Below, in pieces: positions 1 to 12,506 of a stretch of 64,000 nt of DNA. The DNA comes from Channallabes apus (Eukaryota; Chordata; Actinopteri; Siluriformes; Clariidae). Position 1 is the stretch's first letter, and each line of letters opens with the position of its first letter. The position numbers and the translations under genes are program-made. The notes under the pieces are model-generated. The model searched no databases. It was not told the origin of the DNA and saw nothing but the letters and a program-made list of their open reading frames with translations. The stretch covers positions 3,304,333-3,368,332 of the forward strand of contig CM060126.1 of NCBI GenBank assembly GCA_030522415.1, written 5' to 3'.

Positions 1-67
1 TTAAGAGCCTGCAGAGAGAGGAAGAATGCGCACTATGACACACTCCAGAATAGATGGGGAGATACCT

Positions 68-70
<3 letters not shown>

Positions 71-128
<58 letters not shown>
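71..128. repeat. (CA)n microsatellite
   Basis: About 29 uninterrupted CA dinucleotides. It is the first of many such arrays in the window; open frames of Thr-His through it are artefacts. Confidence 0.98.
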
Positions 129-129
<1 letters not shown>

Positions 130-829
130 TTCTCTGCTGGAGAAATCAATACAATTAATCTCTATTCCCCTGATATTCTACAGGAGTATGAGGATTAGGT
201 TCCCATTAAGAAAGCTCATATTATTATATTTTTTTCCGCTCATATTAAGAAAAGAAATAAATAAACAAAATTTCATAGTTGTGAGATTTTAAGGTTTTAA
301 GGCTGTTAACATGGTTTAAAACACATTTTTTTCTTTCGTTTTATGATTTCTTTTTTGCACCTGCATCCTCAAGTAGTTCATTCAGCAAATCATCAATCGT
401 AATTCAAAACAAAACCTAAAAACAACTACTTTAGCTATTAGCTACCAAACATACCAGCGACTTGTTTTATAGTTTGTATTGTTTTGTATTTTGATTTATA
501 CATATTTCCTTATACATTTCATATTAATTTCCCTAATTTTCTTTTAAAAATTTTCTTCTTAAAAACGTTGTATAAATAGAATTGAATCGTATTGAATTTA
601 ATTGTTGGCTATGTTGGATTCAGAATTTAAAAATTTAAAAAGATTAAAAAGTGCTACTACAGACTACAATAATGCCACATTTCTTGCATTTTCCACGTTG
701 AATGAAGGGAACAATGTGTACCTTTGTTGATTTCACGTAACATTAGAGTTGCTATGGATGGCAGCTAATTTATTATTTATATTTGTCACATATGCAATAC
801 TGCACAGTGACATTCTTTTATTCTTTGCA

Positions 830-1000
830 TATCCCAGCCTTGCTAGTAAGCTGGGGTCAGAGCCCACGGTCAGCTCCATTATATGGAGCAGACAGGATTA
901 AGTGCCTTGCCTCAAGGACACATCAACGGGACCTTAGTGAAGATGGGGCTCAAACTGTTAACCTTCCGATCAGTAACGTAACACACTGAGCCACCACTGC
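830..1000 (-). repeat. Probable tRNA-derived SINE fragment
   Basis: The stretch from CCAGCCTTGCTAGTAAGC to CACTGAGCCACCACTGCTCC resembles a SINE common in fish genomes. On the minus strand it begins GAGCAGTGGTGGCTCAGTG, a typical tRNA-like SINE head. Recognised from memory; subfamily unknown. Confidence 0.5.
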
Positions 1001-1624
1001 TCCTGCTGGTATCTGCTGGTTATTAGATAGATGTTCCACTGTAATGTACTGGGATCCCATCCAGGGTGTGTTCCTGTGTCGCACCCAGAGTTCCCAGGTT
1101 TGGCCTTCCTATCCATTTCCCAAGTGACCCCAGGTTAAAGTAAACAAAACGGATGAACGAATAATATTCTTGTTAAGTGATGGTGCGCTACAATGACCTA
1201 TGACATTATGCCAGAGAAGTTTTCTCTCTGCCAAAGGAAGGTGTGTTTCTGAGGACCCCAGCCGCTTTCAACCTACAGGTGTGTGCACTCTCGCACTTTC
1301 CGTTTCCTTCACTACAGCCAGTCCGGGGCCACCAATCAGACTACAAGCCATGTGTTGTGGAGGACTGTCAAGAAAAACAGACCAGTTCCTCTGGGGGAAA
1401 CTTACCAAACATGGGGAGAACTTGAGGAGTTCCCCAAAGTCTGGTTCATTTTGTTCATTTCATCAGTGGGAACACAATTGTTCTGTGCTCGGGAACTATG
1501 CTGGAAAAGGTGATCTTGAGAATTTTGAGAAAGATACAGCATACTCATACAGGCATTGATCAAATCAGAGATGGAAGACAAACGTACCTCAGAATAAAAG
1601 TAGAATAAAAGCACACGCCAGTCT

Positions 1625-1745
1625 CATCCTCTCACCTACACGGCCACAGCGGATACAGTAGGCAGGCACACGAGACTCCACACGCATACTGTAGGAGGTG
1701 AGATTCGAACCCCAAACCCTGGAGGTGCGAGGAAACAGTTCTGGA
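1625..1745 (-). repeat. SINE fragment (tRNA-like head)
   Basis: Read on the minus strand it gives TTCCTCGCACCTCCAGGG then GGGGTTCGAATCTCACCTCC, the same head-and-B-box layout as the complete SINE at 45545-45903. It is truncated and diverged. Confidence 0.5.
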
Positions 1746-2128
1746 TGAGTAATGAAAAACATGAAACTGAAGAAATAGTGTTACGCTGAACGCATATGGG
1801 AATAACAGTAATTACATCTGCGTAGAAAACATAATTTACAGGGACGTCCAAGTGGGAGAATTCTGGGATATTTTTCTGACTCAATCTGTCCATCATGTAT
1901 AGAATTCCTAGTGTTCTTACTGTATGTAATTTTGTATAATGCACCACCCACCAGCTAATGTTAGATCAAAACATTTTGTAAATCTGAAATCCGTGAACGT
2001 ATTCAAGAATTTCGGAATAACAGATCCTCTGCAATTCTGAAACATCATACAAATGTAGCAAAAGTAAAAGGAAGAATACTATTCTATTTTCCTTTATTCT
2101 ATTTTCCTCTATTTCGAAACACACACAT

Positions 2129-2160
<32 letters not shown>

Positions 2161-3144
2161 CAACACACAACGTGCTGAAATCTGAGGTTCTAAATAAACT
2201 CCCACAATTCCACTATGAATTGACGGAGATCCAGCACCGAGGGTTTGTTGTTGCTTTTGTGCATTCTTTCATTTTTATCACTTTTTTTTTCGTTTTGTAT
2301 TTTTCCTCACTAGTTCAGTGTTTCTTAATCCCTCAGTGTCCCACTTACGCTTCTCAGTACAGTAACTCTCTCTTAATGTTTAAAACACTTGTCAATTTCT
2401 TTCCTTCTTACCTTTTCTTTCTTTCACGATGATGTGAATAATGCTCAGATTCTATTTATCACTCCACAGAGGTGTGAAGTGCATTTTTTCGCACCTAAAA
2501 TTAGATCTCCCATGATCCTTCGCGTCTGAACGTAGTCTTTGATGTCATACACGTATTTAACGCCACCTGGTTTAATCCAGTTTCAGCAGTAATGCTGAAT
2601 ATCTGCATGTGTGAGGGAGCGAGAGAGAGAGAGAGAGAATAAAATCCAGACCAGTCTTCATCATAGTGCCGTAATTAGCACACGTTAACGTCAGCTGCTT
2701 TACTGACTATAGTAACGGCTGACGATTTTTACCCAAACTTTCAACCGTTACTGTAAACAGCTGCAATAGTTACGGCAGCTTGTGTTTTTGCCTGTTAGTC
2801 TGTTAGCAGGTTTACGGTAGACGTGCTTCTCCAGCAGTTACGGCAGTTCATCTGTTTATTAATATGTTCATGCATTTCATTACAATTTTAATAAATGCAT
2901 AAAAATCCTAGCATGCACACACACACACACAAACACACACAGAGGCTAGCGCAAGCTGTTCTACATCATCAGGGTTAAAACTCCCACATGTTTGCAGCAG
3001 CAGGCATGAATACATCCTGTGCATGGTCTGACACACACATGAGATAACGCCTCACACTCACACACACACAAGCTAATGATAGAGGGATAAATGATCAGAA
3101 TTAATTAAAGCTGTGTTTCATACATCTGTATGTGCAGCAATTGT

Positions 3145-3425
3145 GTAGCAAGCACCGGGTTCGATTTCCATCTCTGTATGCATGGAGTTTGTATGTTCAC
3201 CCTGTGCTCAAACCCTGGAATTTGGCAGGAATAAACAGTTTTTATAACAACATAAACATGTTAATTAGTCAGTTATAAACCGTAAAAAAAAATATTAAAA
3301 TCTATTTAAAAAATTACACCCTGTCCAGGGTGTACCCCGCCTAGTGCCCGAAGTCTCCTGAGATAGGCTCCAGGTCCCCCGCGACCCTGAACACAGGATT
3401 AAACGGTATAGAAAATTAATGAATG
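3145..3425 (+). repeat. SINE fragments, same family as 45545-45903
   Basis: Two pieces of one SINE family. 3151-3220 holds a B-box-like GGGTTCGATTTCC and the CATGGAGTTTGTATGTTC segment. 3310-3425 holds CACCCTGTCCAGGGTGTACC, CCCCGCGACCCTGAACACAG and a (GAAT)n tail. An AT-rich stretch separates them, so the middle is lost or replaced. Confidence 0.65.
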
Positions 3426-3615
3426 AATGAAAAAAAATTACGGTAAACTTCTGACAACCACAGCTGACATTTTTTACCGTAAAATTTGCGGTAATTTTTT
3501 TTTTTTTACAGTGCAATAACGGTGCTAACGTATTTTTTAACGGTAGAATTCTGGCAACCACAGCTTCCGTTTTTTTTTTACCGTAAAATGTACTATTTAT
3601 TTTTTACAGTGTATG
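3425..3615. repeat. MITE-like repeat with TTACGGTAAA termini
   Basis: Two related segments in series carry TTCTG[AG]CAACCACAGCT flanked by ACGGTA and TACCGTAAAAT, ending in TTTTACAGTG. This layout is typical of non-autonomous DNA transposons in fish. A related piece (TAACGGCTGACGATTTTTACC) occurs near 2715. Family assignment is tentative. Confidence 0.45.
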
Positions 3616-3725
3616 ACATTGTGTTTTTGAGGTCCTTATATTAGCATCTATGGTAGCTAGCTAGATCAAACAGTTATTCAATAAACCAGTTAAAAAGAAA
3701 ACATGCACATCATTTTTATGTCTTT

Positions 3726-5200
3726 TTATAACTCAACTCAACTCAAATTTGTATAACACTTTAACAACAAGAATGCCCAAAGTGCTTCACATAAATAATA
3801 AAATAACATACTAACAAACTAAAATAAAAAAATTTAAACAAGATAATAATAATAAAAAATTAATAAATAATACAAATTGTAATAAAATAATAAAAGAGGA
3901 ACATAATTAAAATCACATCACACGCATATCTAAGCAAAACAATATGTAAAATCAACATCTCATGTTGGTTTAAATGCCAGAGAAAACATGTGGGTTTTAA
4001 GACTGGACTTAAACACCCTCAGTGATGTGGCCTCATGAATGGTCAATGGTAGGTCATTCCATAATTTGCGAGCCGCCACAGAGAACGCCCGATCACCCCT
4101 GAGCTTGCATCTGGTCTTGGGTACAATCAGCAAACGTTTATCTGATGATCTGAGAGACCGGGGTGGGGCATAGGCCTGGAGCAGGTCCGAGAGGTAGAGA
4201 GGGGCAAGGCCAAGTAAACATTTAAACATGACCAAGAGAATTTTAAGATTAATTCGGTACTGTACCGGGAGCCAATGAAGAGAAGCCAGAACTGGAGAGA
4301 TATTAGTGATGGGAAGTTCGAATCATTTTAGTGATTCGGTTCTTTGAATCTCGTTCATCAAAATGAACCAATCTTTTTTTTGAGTCATTTCGTTCATTTC
4401 GTTCTTTTGATCAGAAATAAATTTAAATGTTGCGTTTTCAATAAAAATACCCCCAATACGTCTACATACACAAATTTTGGCTATAGTTCCAGTTATGAAA
4501 ATATTACAATGTAACTAAGGACATATTATTATAAACAGAATAAGTTGCTCACCTGCTCAGCTCAGTCTTTCTTTTGAATCTATTGCACCGCATAGCGTCT
4601 ATGGGAGTCACGTGTTAAAAGAACGAACGACTCGAGAATTGAAGACTTATTGCTGAGAATCATTCAATACTGTTTCCTGTATATAACATACGGAGGTTTT
4701 GCGATGCTTTGCGCATGCGCGCCCAATAGAAAATGAATGAATCACTCTCCAAGACGACTCGTTCATCTGAGTCATGTTAAAGATTCGTTCAAAAAGAACG
4801 AATCGTTCATGAACGACTCATCACTAAGAGATATGTTCTCTTTTACGCGTAGACGTTAATAGTCGAGCAGCAGAGTTTTGGATCAGCTGTAGCCGATGTA
4901 ATGCTGTCTGAGAAACCCCAAAATACAGAACATTACAATCATCAATGCGAGTGGTGATGAAGGTGTGGATGCCTATTTCGAACAGCCTAAAGGACAAAAC
5001 AGGTTTAAGTTTTGCCAATTGCCTTAACTGAAAGAAACTGGACCGAACCACAGCACTAATGTTTGTCAAATTTAAGGCCATGATCAAAAATAACCCCTAA
5101 ATTCGACGCTGTTGGTTTAACATACTGCTCCGAATCTCCTAAATCCAGAGGTGGCACTTGACTCCTGGCACCAGGACCGAATACCAAAACCTAACATTCG
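3726..5200 (-). mobile_element. Truncated non-LTR retrotransposon (L2-like), C-terminal reverse transcriptase, split by a MITE
   Basis: On the minus strand, 5190-4827 reads LGVIFDHGLKF, SSFFQLRQLAKLKPVLSF, RLQLIQNSAARLL. 4303-3960 continues SLHWLPVQYRIN, FKCLLGLAPLYLSDLL, LWNDLPLTIHEATSLRVFKS to a stop. These are the C-terminal RT motifs of L2/jockey-type LINEs. The 3' tail (3726-3959) has GCACTTTGGGCATTCTTGTT, as L2-like tails do, and ends in a short (GTTGA)n run. The element is 5'-truncated and interrupted at 4304-4826 by a hAT-type MITE. Removing the MITE with one copy of its target duplication rejoins the frame exactly. It is dead: there is no endonuclease or RT core. Confidence 0.85.
4304..4826. 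mobile_element. hAT-type MITE inserted in the LINE, 8-bp target duplication
   Basis: 523 bp bounded by TAGTGATGGGAAGTTCG on the left and CGACTCATCACTA on the right, giving terminal inverted repeats. AGAGATAT is present directly outside both ends (4296-4303 and 4827-4834). An 8-bp duplication with such termini fits the hAT superfamily. The interior has many GAACGA/TCGTTC pairs and no transposase, so it is non-autonomous. Confidence 0.88.
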
Positions 5201-5514
5201 GTAGAAACCTACAGATATTTAAAGCTAACTGTTTTTCTTTTGGTCAGCAAGGGTTACATCTGTGGCGAAATCTCCGCAGCTATGTCAGGCTACCTAGCTA
5301 GCATGCTACTGAATTCACCTCTTCATACAGTTATACAACAAAATGGTATACTTAGCCGCATGCACTCTGGTTAGTGGGATGGTACTTACAGTATTTACTG
5401 TTAGGACACATCATTTTCATCTTACGTCTTACTTTAATTTCATCTGTTAGCAGGATATTAAATACTTGGATATAGCTGCTTAACATGCTGTTACTTATTT
5501 AGTTTTAATAAGTA

Positions 5515-5985
5515 ACTAAGTCGCGGCGCGTTTAGTCGCGGCGCCGCTACTGCCGTGACGTCATCGTAAACGCGCCACAAACAAACACATAACAATGGAG
5601 CATATCGACGGCATGGTGTTCTTCATTCTCGGCATGTGGATGTTTTTAACAGCGAGACGAAGGAGTTTGTTTCAAAAGAGGCCGACGGTTAATACAAAAA
5701 GGTGCGTGCGATCCTTCTCTGGCTGTTTCTAAATATAGCGGTTCTGTTGTGTCTCGTGTCGCAAGTTCTGTGACACAGTAATGACGATTTTCTCCGGCTA
5801 ATCAGTGACCAGCCGTGTTTACACGTCACGTTTTGGCAACGGTTCGGTTCTTGGAACCTCGGCTGAGGTGGTACTAAAAAAAGGACCAGGTACCAGGTAC
5901 TGTTCCCAGTGGAAAACCCCCCAAAAGTGAGTAGAACTGAACCGTGTCGTGTCGTACTATGCAGTGGAAAAGCGCCATTAGTTAA
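5515..5985. mobile_element. Possible DNA-transposon remnant
   Basis: A GC-rich island (GTCGCGGCGCGTTTAGTCGC) in AT-rich DNA. It is followed by a short open frame beginning MEHIDGMVFFILGMWMFL and by GGTACCAGGTACTGTTCCC and CAGTGGAAAAGCGCCATTA, motifs I associate with fish DNA transposons. I cannot define both ends or name the family. Confidence 0.35.
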
Positions 5986-6965
5986 TTTGTTAGTTAGTTA
6001 ATTATATCTGCTTAGCATGCTATTACATCTAGCTATTTAGCATGATTACATGCACGCACATGATAAGTATGTTATCATGCACTCAGTTATAGCTGATTAG
6101 CATGGTCTTAGTTCATTAGTTATTTTGGTAATTAGTTAGTTAGTTATATCTGCTTACCATGCTATTACCTACTTACTTCTATCTATTATAACTAGCTAGG
6201 CATTATAACCTGTATATGGTTATAGTTGCTAAGGATGCTATTATTAACCTATTCATTTAGCATACTACTATTCACTTTGTTCTATCTGCTGATAGTATTA
6301 ATGCCTCCGTTTTAGCTGTTTAGCATGCTATTGCTCCCTCTGTACTAACTGCTTAGCATGCTCTTAGTTAGTTAGTTACTACTAGCATATTGTTAATTAA
6401 CTAGTTCTACCAAATAAGTTTGCTTTTAGCCCATAATTTCTTGCTTTTAGTTAGTTAATAAGCTCTTGCGTGTTAGTTACTTAGCACCAGCATGCTAATT
6501 GTCACTTTGTTCTAGCTGCTTAGCATTCTAATAGTTGGTTATATTTGCTTAGCATGCTGTTTTGTACAGTATTTACTTCTTAGCTGCTCATGATGTTCTT
6601 TTATTGTTACGTTCTTCTAGCTGCTTAGCATTACTGTATGATCGTACTGTAACTGTTAGTACCTTTTAGTTACATGTCATAGACCAATAATTCATAATTT
6701 AATAGCAGGTTATGGTGTTATTAGTTACGTAGCTCTAGTTGCATAGCATGCTATTAGTAGGTTTGTTCCAGCTGTTTAGCATACTATTAATCTCTCAGTT
6801 CTATCTGCTTAGCATGCTCTTCTGTACTTCTATCTATTTAGCATGATTTATCTATTTAGCATGACATTTAGTTGCTCAGATCTAATTGTCCGTACGTTTT
6901 AGCTGCTACTTAGTTCAAGCTGCTTAGCCTGCTAGTAGTTACTTGGTTCTTATCATGCAGGTAAT
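5985..6965. repeat. Degenerate tandem repeat with TAGCATGCTA core
   Basis: The phrase CTGCTTAGCATGCTATTA recurs with variation many times (for example near 6010, 6325, 6350, 6550, 6745 and 6810), mixed with TTAGTTAGTTA runs. Units are about 30-45 bp and badly decayed, so period and copy number are uncertain. No gene overlaps it. Confidence 0.6.
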
Positions 6966-7344
6966 TCGACGTTTTGCTAAATAACAAACTGACATAAATA
7001 CATGGCTAAGAAGTATTAAGTTGTTAAGCAGCCAGTTAGTTAAATATCTAGCTTATTAGCATGAACCTTTGAACCCTACAAGCTGAGTATTTTGTGACAG
7101 TGTGTCATGCTAGGTAGCTGATTTTTTTTTACCATGGAATGATGGTTAAACTGATTACACTGTTTGTGTGTGTGTGTGTGTCTGTGTCTGTGTGTGAGTT
7201 CGGCTGTGTGTTCGTTAGCTTTGAGAAATTCACTTCCATTTGTATGTTTGGTCGTCCAAATGGGACAGAGCGTTTCTCCTGGGAGTACACGATTGTTGTG
7301 TTGAAATGCCGCCTACCTTGAGAGCTAGCTTCAGATTGGAACGC

Positions 7345-7347
<3 letters not shown>

Positions 7348-7406
<59 letters not shown>
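7348..7406. repeat. (GT)n microsatellite
   Basis: About 29 uninterrupted GT units. Similar arrays follow at 7573-7612 (GT) and 7811-7868 (CA). Confidence 0.98.
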
Positions 7407-7408
<2 letters not shown>

Positions 7409-7571
7409 TAAATGCGGCAGTTAAGGCGGACAGTTCGGTTGGAGCCGTTACTCATTCCCTTTTATTTGGGTTGCTAGGATACAGGCTCTACCGTTGAAGT
7501 ATTTTAGCTACACACACACTCTTGAGTAGGATAAGTAATTACAAATACGACAGATATATTTTGTATGAAAA

Positions 7572-7615
<44 letters not shown>

Positions 7616-7806
7616 AGGTTAAGTCCTCCTGTGCTGAAGTGACAGTCATGCAGTATGAACACTGCATGAACAAGTTATGCACCAGCTGCGCCCATCTGTA
7701 ACACACACACACACATACACACACTGAACTGTTAGAGGATGTGGATAATTGGGATCTCATTTATATTTCATCTGTCATATAGATCATTCTATTGATAGGT
7801 ATTTCA

Positions 7807-7872
<66 letters not shown>

Positions 7873-7990
7873 GAGTTTTTTCACACGTGTCGTACTTTAA
7901 CTAGGTCAGGCAGCAGACATGAAAGGGAATAATCCCTTCGTTAAAACTCTGCTGTCAGTCTGTCTCCTGTCTAAAGTAAACGTGTGTGTA

Positions 7991-8029
<39 letters not shown>

Positions 8030-8784
8030 TTTTTCACATAATCAGATTTAATATTGAAACAAAGCGATATAGTTTGACCCTGAGACCTTCGACGAGAACG
8101 ACACATGCCTGTCAGACTTCCCACATCAAACGTTCTCCTTGTCTGTCAAAGTCAAAAGTCAGATTTCTTTTTAAAGCACATTTAACTGACCAAAGCTCTG
8201 AGTACTTAATGTGTCACTGTAGTACCTATAGTGCAAAGGTGTACCTGATGAACCTATCCTACAGTACATACAGTAGTATCTCTGTAGTACCTATAGCTCA
8301 GGGTGTATATGGTTGTACATGCTCTACTGTATCTGTAGTAACTATACCTATAGTACCTTTAGTACCTTGTTGTGCTTATTGTATTTTCTCTGCTTTAATG
8401 CAGCCAGTCTTCCCTGACTTCACTACAGCCATGTCCTGGATTAAGTGGGTACTGAAAGTGTGTGCGAGAGTGTGAGTGTGAGAGTGTGTGTGTGAGTGAG
8501 ATTGTCACATCCAGGAATGGCAGCACTGAGTAAATCCAAATCCCCTGGCAAGAAAAGAAACAAAATAGAGTCGAAAATGCGCACTCTTTCAGGAAATTTG
8601 CTCAGCTAGGCGTTTTCTGGGGTGTAACGATACACTCCGGTCAGGATCCAGGATTCAGACTCACGGTCATGGTTATCATGATTAGAATTCATTTCGCTTC
8701 TCGGAATATTTTAAGGACGAACATTTCTGACTAAAAAGATTGTTTTTTGATCAGAACCATTGTGCGCGTTACTGAAACTAAATA

Positions 8785-8850
8785 CAGCGGTACCTCGGCA
8801 TACGAATTGAATAAATTTGTACGTAAATGCAGATATTCTGTTCAGGCCAA
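8785..8850. repeat. Left end of a mariner-type MITE
   Basis: TA followed by CAGCGGTACCTCGGCATACG matches the terminal repeat of the complete copies at 12038-12720, 18052-18572 and 49322-49988. I cannot find a matching right end before 9310, so the element is probably truncated. Confidence 0.5.
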
Positions 8851-9310
8851 AAAAAAATGTTTACCAATAAATATGGAAATTATTATTTCCAACTTTATAC
8901 ATATTTTTACATACAAAAACAATTAAAACATTTTAAAAAGTCACATAAACGAGGTAAAATATTAAATAAATAGACATTAAACCCCACTTAACCGTAATTC
9001 ATGATTCCTCTTGGGAAAAATTCTATGAACAAAGGTTTAACAACATGTACTATAGATCAGTTTTTTTAAACAGTTGATAAAATAAAAAAGTTTCTTACCT
9101 CCGTATTGGATTGTAAATACCTTAAGCAAAATTACAATCAGAAAAAGAGTTCCATGTTGGCTAAAATGACCTCCATCGATAATTTCTTTACCAGACAGTT
9201 TAGATCGCAGCAGTGTGTGTTTTGCTGTGTATGGAGGTATGAAACGACGGTGCCAAAACGATTGAATTCAGCACTTTCAAAGTATTTTATAGCAGTGTAG
9301 CAGTGTACTG

Positions 9311-9492
9311 TACCATACGCTGCAGCGGAATATCCAGTCCGAACTACAACTTGGCACAGGTTTTACGCCGGATGCCCTTCCTGACGCAACCCTCCCATTT
9401 TATCCGGGCTTGGTACCGGCACTGCATCCAGTGGCTGGGGTTTGGGCACTAGCTGGGAATCGAACCCGGGCCGTCCGCATGGCAGGCGAAAC
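9311..9492 (-). repeat. tRNA-Gly-derived SINE of DANA/V-SINE type
   Basis: On the minus strand the head reads TTTCGCCTGCCATGCGGACG then GCCCGGGTTCGATTCCC. This is the anticodon arm and B box of tRNA-Gly(GCC). The body contains GGAAGGGCATCCGGCGTAAA, a conserved core of fish V-SINE/DANA-like elements. The A-box half of the head is missing. Confidence 0.75.
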
Positions 9493-10170
9493 ACAGTACA
9501 TATTGTATATAGTGTACCTGTAGTACATATTGTACATAGCGTACCTGTAGTACTTATCGTACATAGTGTACCTATCGTACGTTTTATAAATAGTGTGCTA
9601 CAGTAGTACATATTATGCATAGTGTATCTCTTCCAATTATTATACATAGTGTACCTGTAGTACTTGTTGTACTAGTGTACCTGTAGTACTCATTATACAT
9701 AGTGTACATGTCCTTATTGTAACTGTAGTAGCTATAGTACCTTTTGTACATAGTGTACATGTAGTCCTTATTGTACCTGTAATACCTTTAGTACATAGTG
9801 TACATGTACCTGTAGTGCTTATTGTACTTGTTGGACCTGTAGTACTTTGAGTACATAGTGTACCTATATAACTTATTGTACATTGTGTACTTGTATTGCT
9901 TATTTATACAATGTGTACCTGTAGTATTTATTCCACATAGTGTACAAATAGTACTTCTTGTACCTGTAGTATCTGTAGTACCTTTTAGTACATAGTATAC
10001 ATGTACAGTAGTACTTATTGTATGTGGTGTCCTTGTAGTACTTATTACACATAGTGTACTGTACATGTACTTATTGTAACTGTATTTTCTGTAGTACCTT
10101 TAGTACATAGTGTACTGGCAGTACTTACTGTATTCTACCTGTAGTAGCTTTAGTACATTGTGTGTACTGT
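9488..10170. repeat. Degenerate GTAC-rich minisatellite
   Basis: About 680 bp made of variants of TTGTACATAGTGTACCTG and TAGTACTTA, with a unit of roughly 27 bp. Both TGTACA and GTAC are palindromic, so each unit can fold. A smaller relative lies at about 8205-8390 (GTACCTATAGT). Frames through it are artefacts. Confidence 0.7.
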
Positions 10171-10202
10171 ATGTGTGCAGGTTTTCTGCTGCCTGTGTTG
10201 TG

Positions 10203-10233
<31 letters not shown>

Positions 10234-10923
10234 GTTCCTTCTCTCTAACTTCTCAGTAATAGTTTGAAGGCTCCCTACGGTGATATAAATGTCTAATGGT
10301 GGTCTAATGTACTGGGTTAATGGAGTGCGGGAATGCTACATGCTAGTGTTGACATGCTAAAACGTTTACACAGACATGAACAGACCCACACAAGTGCACA
10401 CTTGTGTTAAAGCCTGAGCGCTGTGTGTTGATTAGTTTTGGACTCGATTGTCCCTCACACACAGTCTTTCGGTGCTGTTGGTGTGTATCGCACCATGGCT
10501 TTTAAATAAGATTAGCCTCGCTCGTCCATTACCGTAATGCTAACTCTGGCTCTGAGGGCTTTTTCGGAAAATCCTCTTCGGTCGACTTCATCAGCCGAGA
10601 CTTTGTCTTCGACGCGTTTGGATTTGCTGCCTCACTGGAAGATTTACATAAAACTGGAGCGCTTTATTCGGTGTCTGTGTTCCAGTGCGGTGCACAGTAC
10701 GCCCTCGACCTCACGAAATGAAATAAACTTCAGATTTACGCCGTGTGTTGAGTTAGCGTTTCTCTGTTTGATTGATTTGTTAATTGTTCAGCAGAACTAG
10801 ATTTAAATATCATGTGACTAAACATTATTACTTATATTAATAACTAATATAGTTATTCTGAGGGGTGTGATTTCCTTTTTCTATTTCATTTCATTGTGTG
10901 TGTGTGTGTGTGTGTGTGTGCAG

Positions 10924-11042
10924 GTGTGATCTACACTACGGATCTGCTGGATCGCGAGACGCAGGATTCCTATTGGTTGACGATTTATGCCACAGATCGG
11001 GGCGTGGTGCCTCAGTCAGCTGCACTGCAGGTCTACATTCAG
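10924..11042 (+). CDS. fat3: fat3 window exon 1: end of cadherin repeat ~10
   Basis: Encodes [20 protein letters not shown] and continues to VYIQ. The LDRE and YATDRG motifs are those of the last strands of a cadherin repeat, and the sequence closely follows the matching stretch of FAT1/FAT3. The acceptor is a (TG)n tract ending in CAG and the donor is GTGTGT. The exon enters in phase 1 (a G is supplied upstream) and leaves in phase 0. It is 119 nt. Confidence 0.9.
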
Positions 11043-11475
11043 GTGTGTGTGTGCTTGTGTCTACATGTATATAATGTATACCTGTATATATACGAGTGTA
11101 CTTTTATGTGGCTGCATGTGTGTTTTTAAGCTTGTGTATATCTGTGTATCTGTATTGTGTTTTTCTTGTGTCTGTGTGAAACAACGTGTGTATTATGTCT
11201 ATATGATCTAATGCCTCTGTGTGTTTGTGTGTGTGTTTGTGTGTTCAGGTAGAGGATGTGAATGATAACGCCCCGTTGACCTCTGACCCCATGTACCACG
11301 CCTCTGTCCCTGAGAACTCACCCAAAGACCTCTCAGTCATCCAGATCCAAGCCCAGGATCCCGACGCAACCGAGCCGCGCTTCTCGTTCCGCATCGCCAG
11401 CGGTAACCCGCAGAACTTCTTCAGCATCAACGCACGCACCGGTAAGGGCACCTGTCAATCAAACTTCTTACAGTC

Positions 11476-11510
<35 letters not shown>

Positions 11511-11881
11511 TGAGACCTCAGCATGACATCACAAGCCAGTACTGCTGTTGATTGGTTGATCTTTTTCCGTTGGCTCAGGTCTTGATTGACAGGACAATTT
11601 TACATCCGCCAGCTCTTGAGATTTACCCATGATCCTCTGCTGCTTGTCCAGCAGATCCTAATTACACACTTTCTAAAGGTCAGGCTGAGAGAAAGTGAGA
11701 CAGACAGAAAGACTGAGACAAAGGGGTTTACTGTGTGTGAAATTAAACATAAACATACTCTGCACTAGACTACACACACACAAACACACAAGCGCACACA
11801 AATACACACAGTAATAATATGATCTTGGATCTTGGATAGGAGAAAACCCCAAGGGTCTAGGGTTTGATTCCTGCCTCGGGT

Positions 11882-11949
<68 letters not shown>

Positions 11950-12466
11950 ATGTTCTCCTTGTGCTTCGTGGGTTTCCTCAGGGTGCTTCGGTTTCCTCCC
12001 ACAATCCAAAAGCATGCAGAGTAGGTAAAAAAGAATACAGTGAAACCTTGGATTACGAGTAATGCGGTTTACGAGTGTTCCGCAAGACGAGCAAAGATTT
12101 TTTAACACTTTTGACTTGGAAAACGAGCGTTGTCTTGGTTTACGAGTACCGAGTATCATGTATCACGCATGCGTTTCTTGATTTGATGCCGAGCGTCACG
12201 TGATCACAACTGGGTCTTAGTGCTCGTCTCTTACTGGTATAATCAACATCCGTGTTTGTGTGTGTGTGTGTTTTTCTTTCTCTTGCACTGCAGAGTGTGT
12301 GCATTATGTGTGTGCACCGGTTCACACACAAACACGCACACTCTCTCTCTCTCGCCTTTACTGTGTGTCAGTGTTTGAGTGTGTGTGTGATTTTCTTTCT
12401 CTTGCGCTGCAGAGTGTGTGTTATGTGTGTGCGTGCGTAATTTGACACCGCGCCGGTTCACACATG

Positions 12467-12506
<40 letters not shown>

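Larger units (their letters stand above)
1..10923. other. Upstream fat3 intron (or 5' flank): repeats, no supported gene
   Basis: I see no cadherin-like exon and no other convincing gene here. The stretch holds CA/GT arrays (71-128, 2124-2157, 7348-7406, 7573-7612, 7811-7868, 7990-8030), SINE fragments, a LINE with a nested MITE, DNA-transposon pieces and two degenerate minisatellites, most listed separately. 129-780 is AT-rich with nothing recognisable. 10176-10923 carries only short pyrimidine and GT runs. Since the first exon found encodes repeat ~10, this is most likely an internal intron. Confidence 0.7.

Noticed and set aside
1200..1559. 119-residue open frame as a possible gene
   Set aside because: Two overlapping frames, no recognisable domain, no splice or conservation signal, and it lies beside SINE pieces.
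10537..10800. 87-residue open frame just before the first exon
   Set aside because: No cadherin motif and no acceptor in frame with exon 1. Nothing supports coding.
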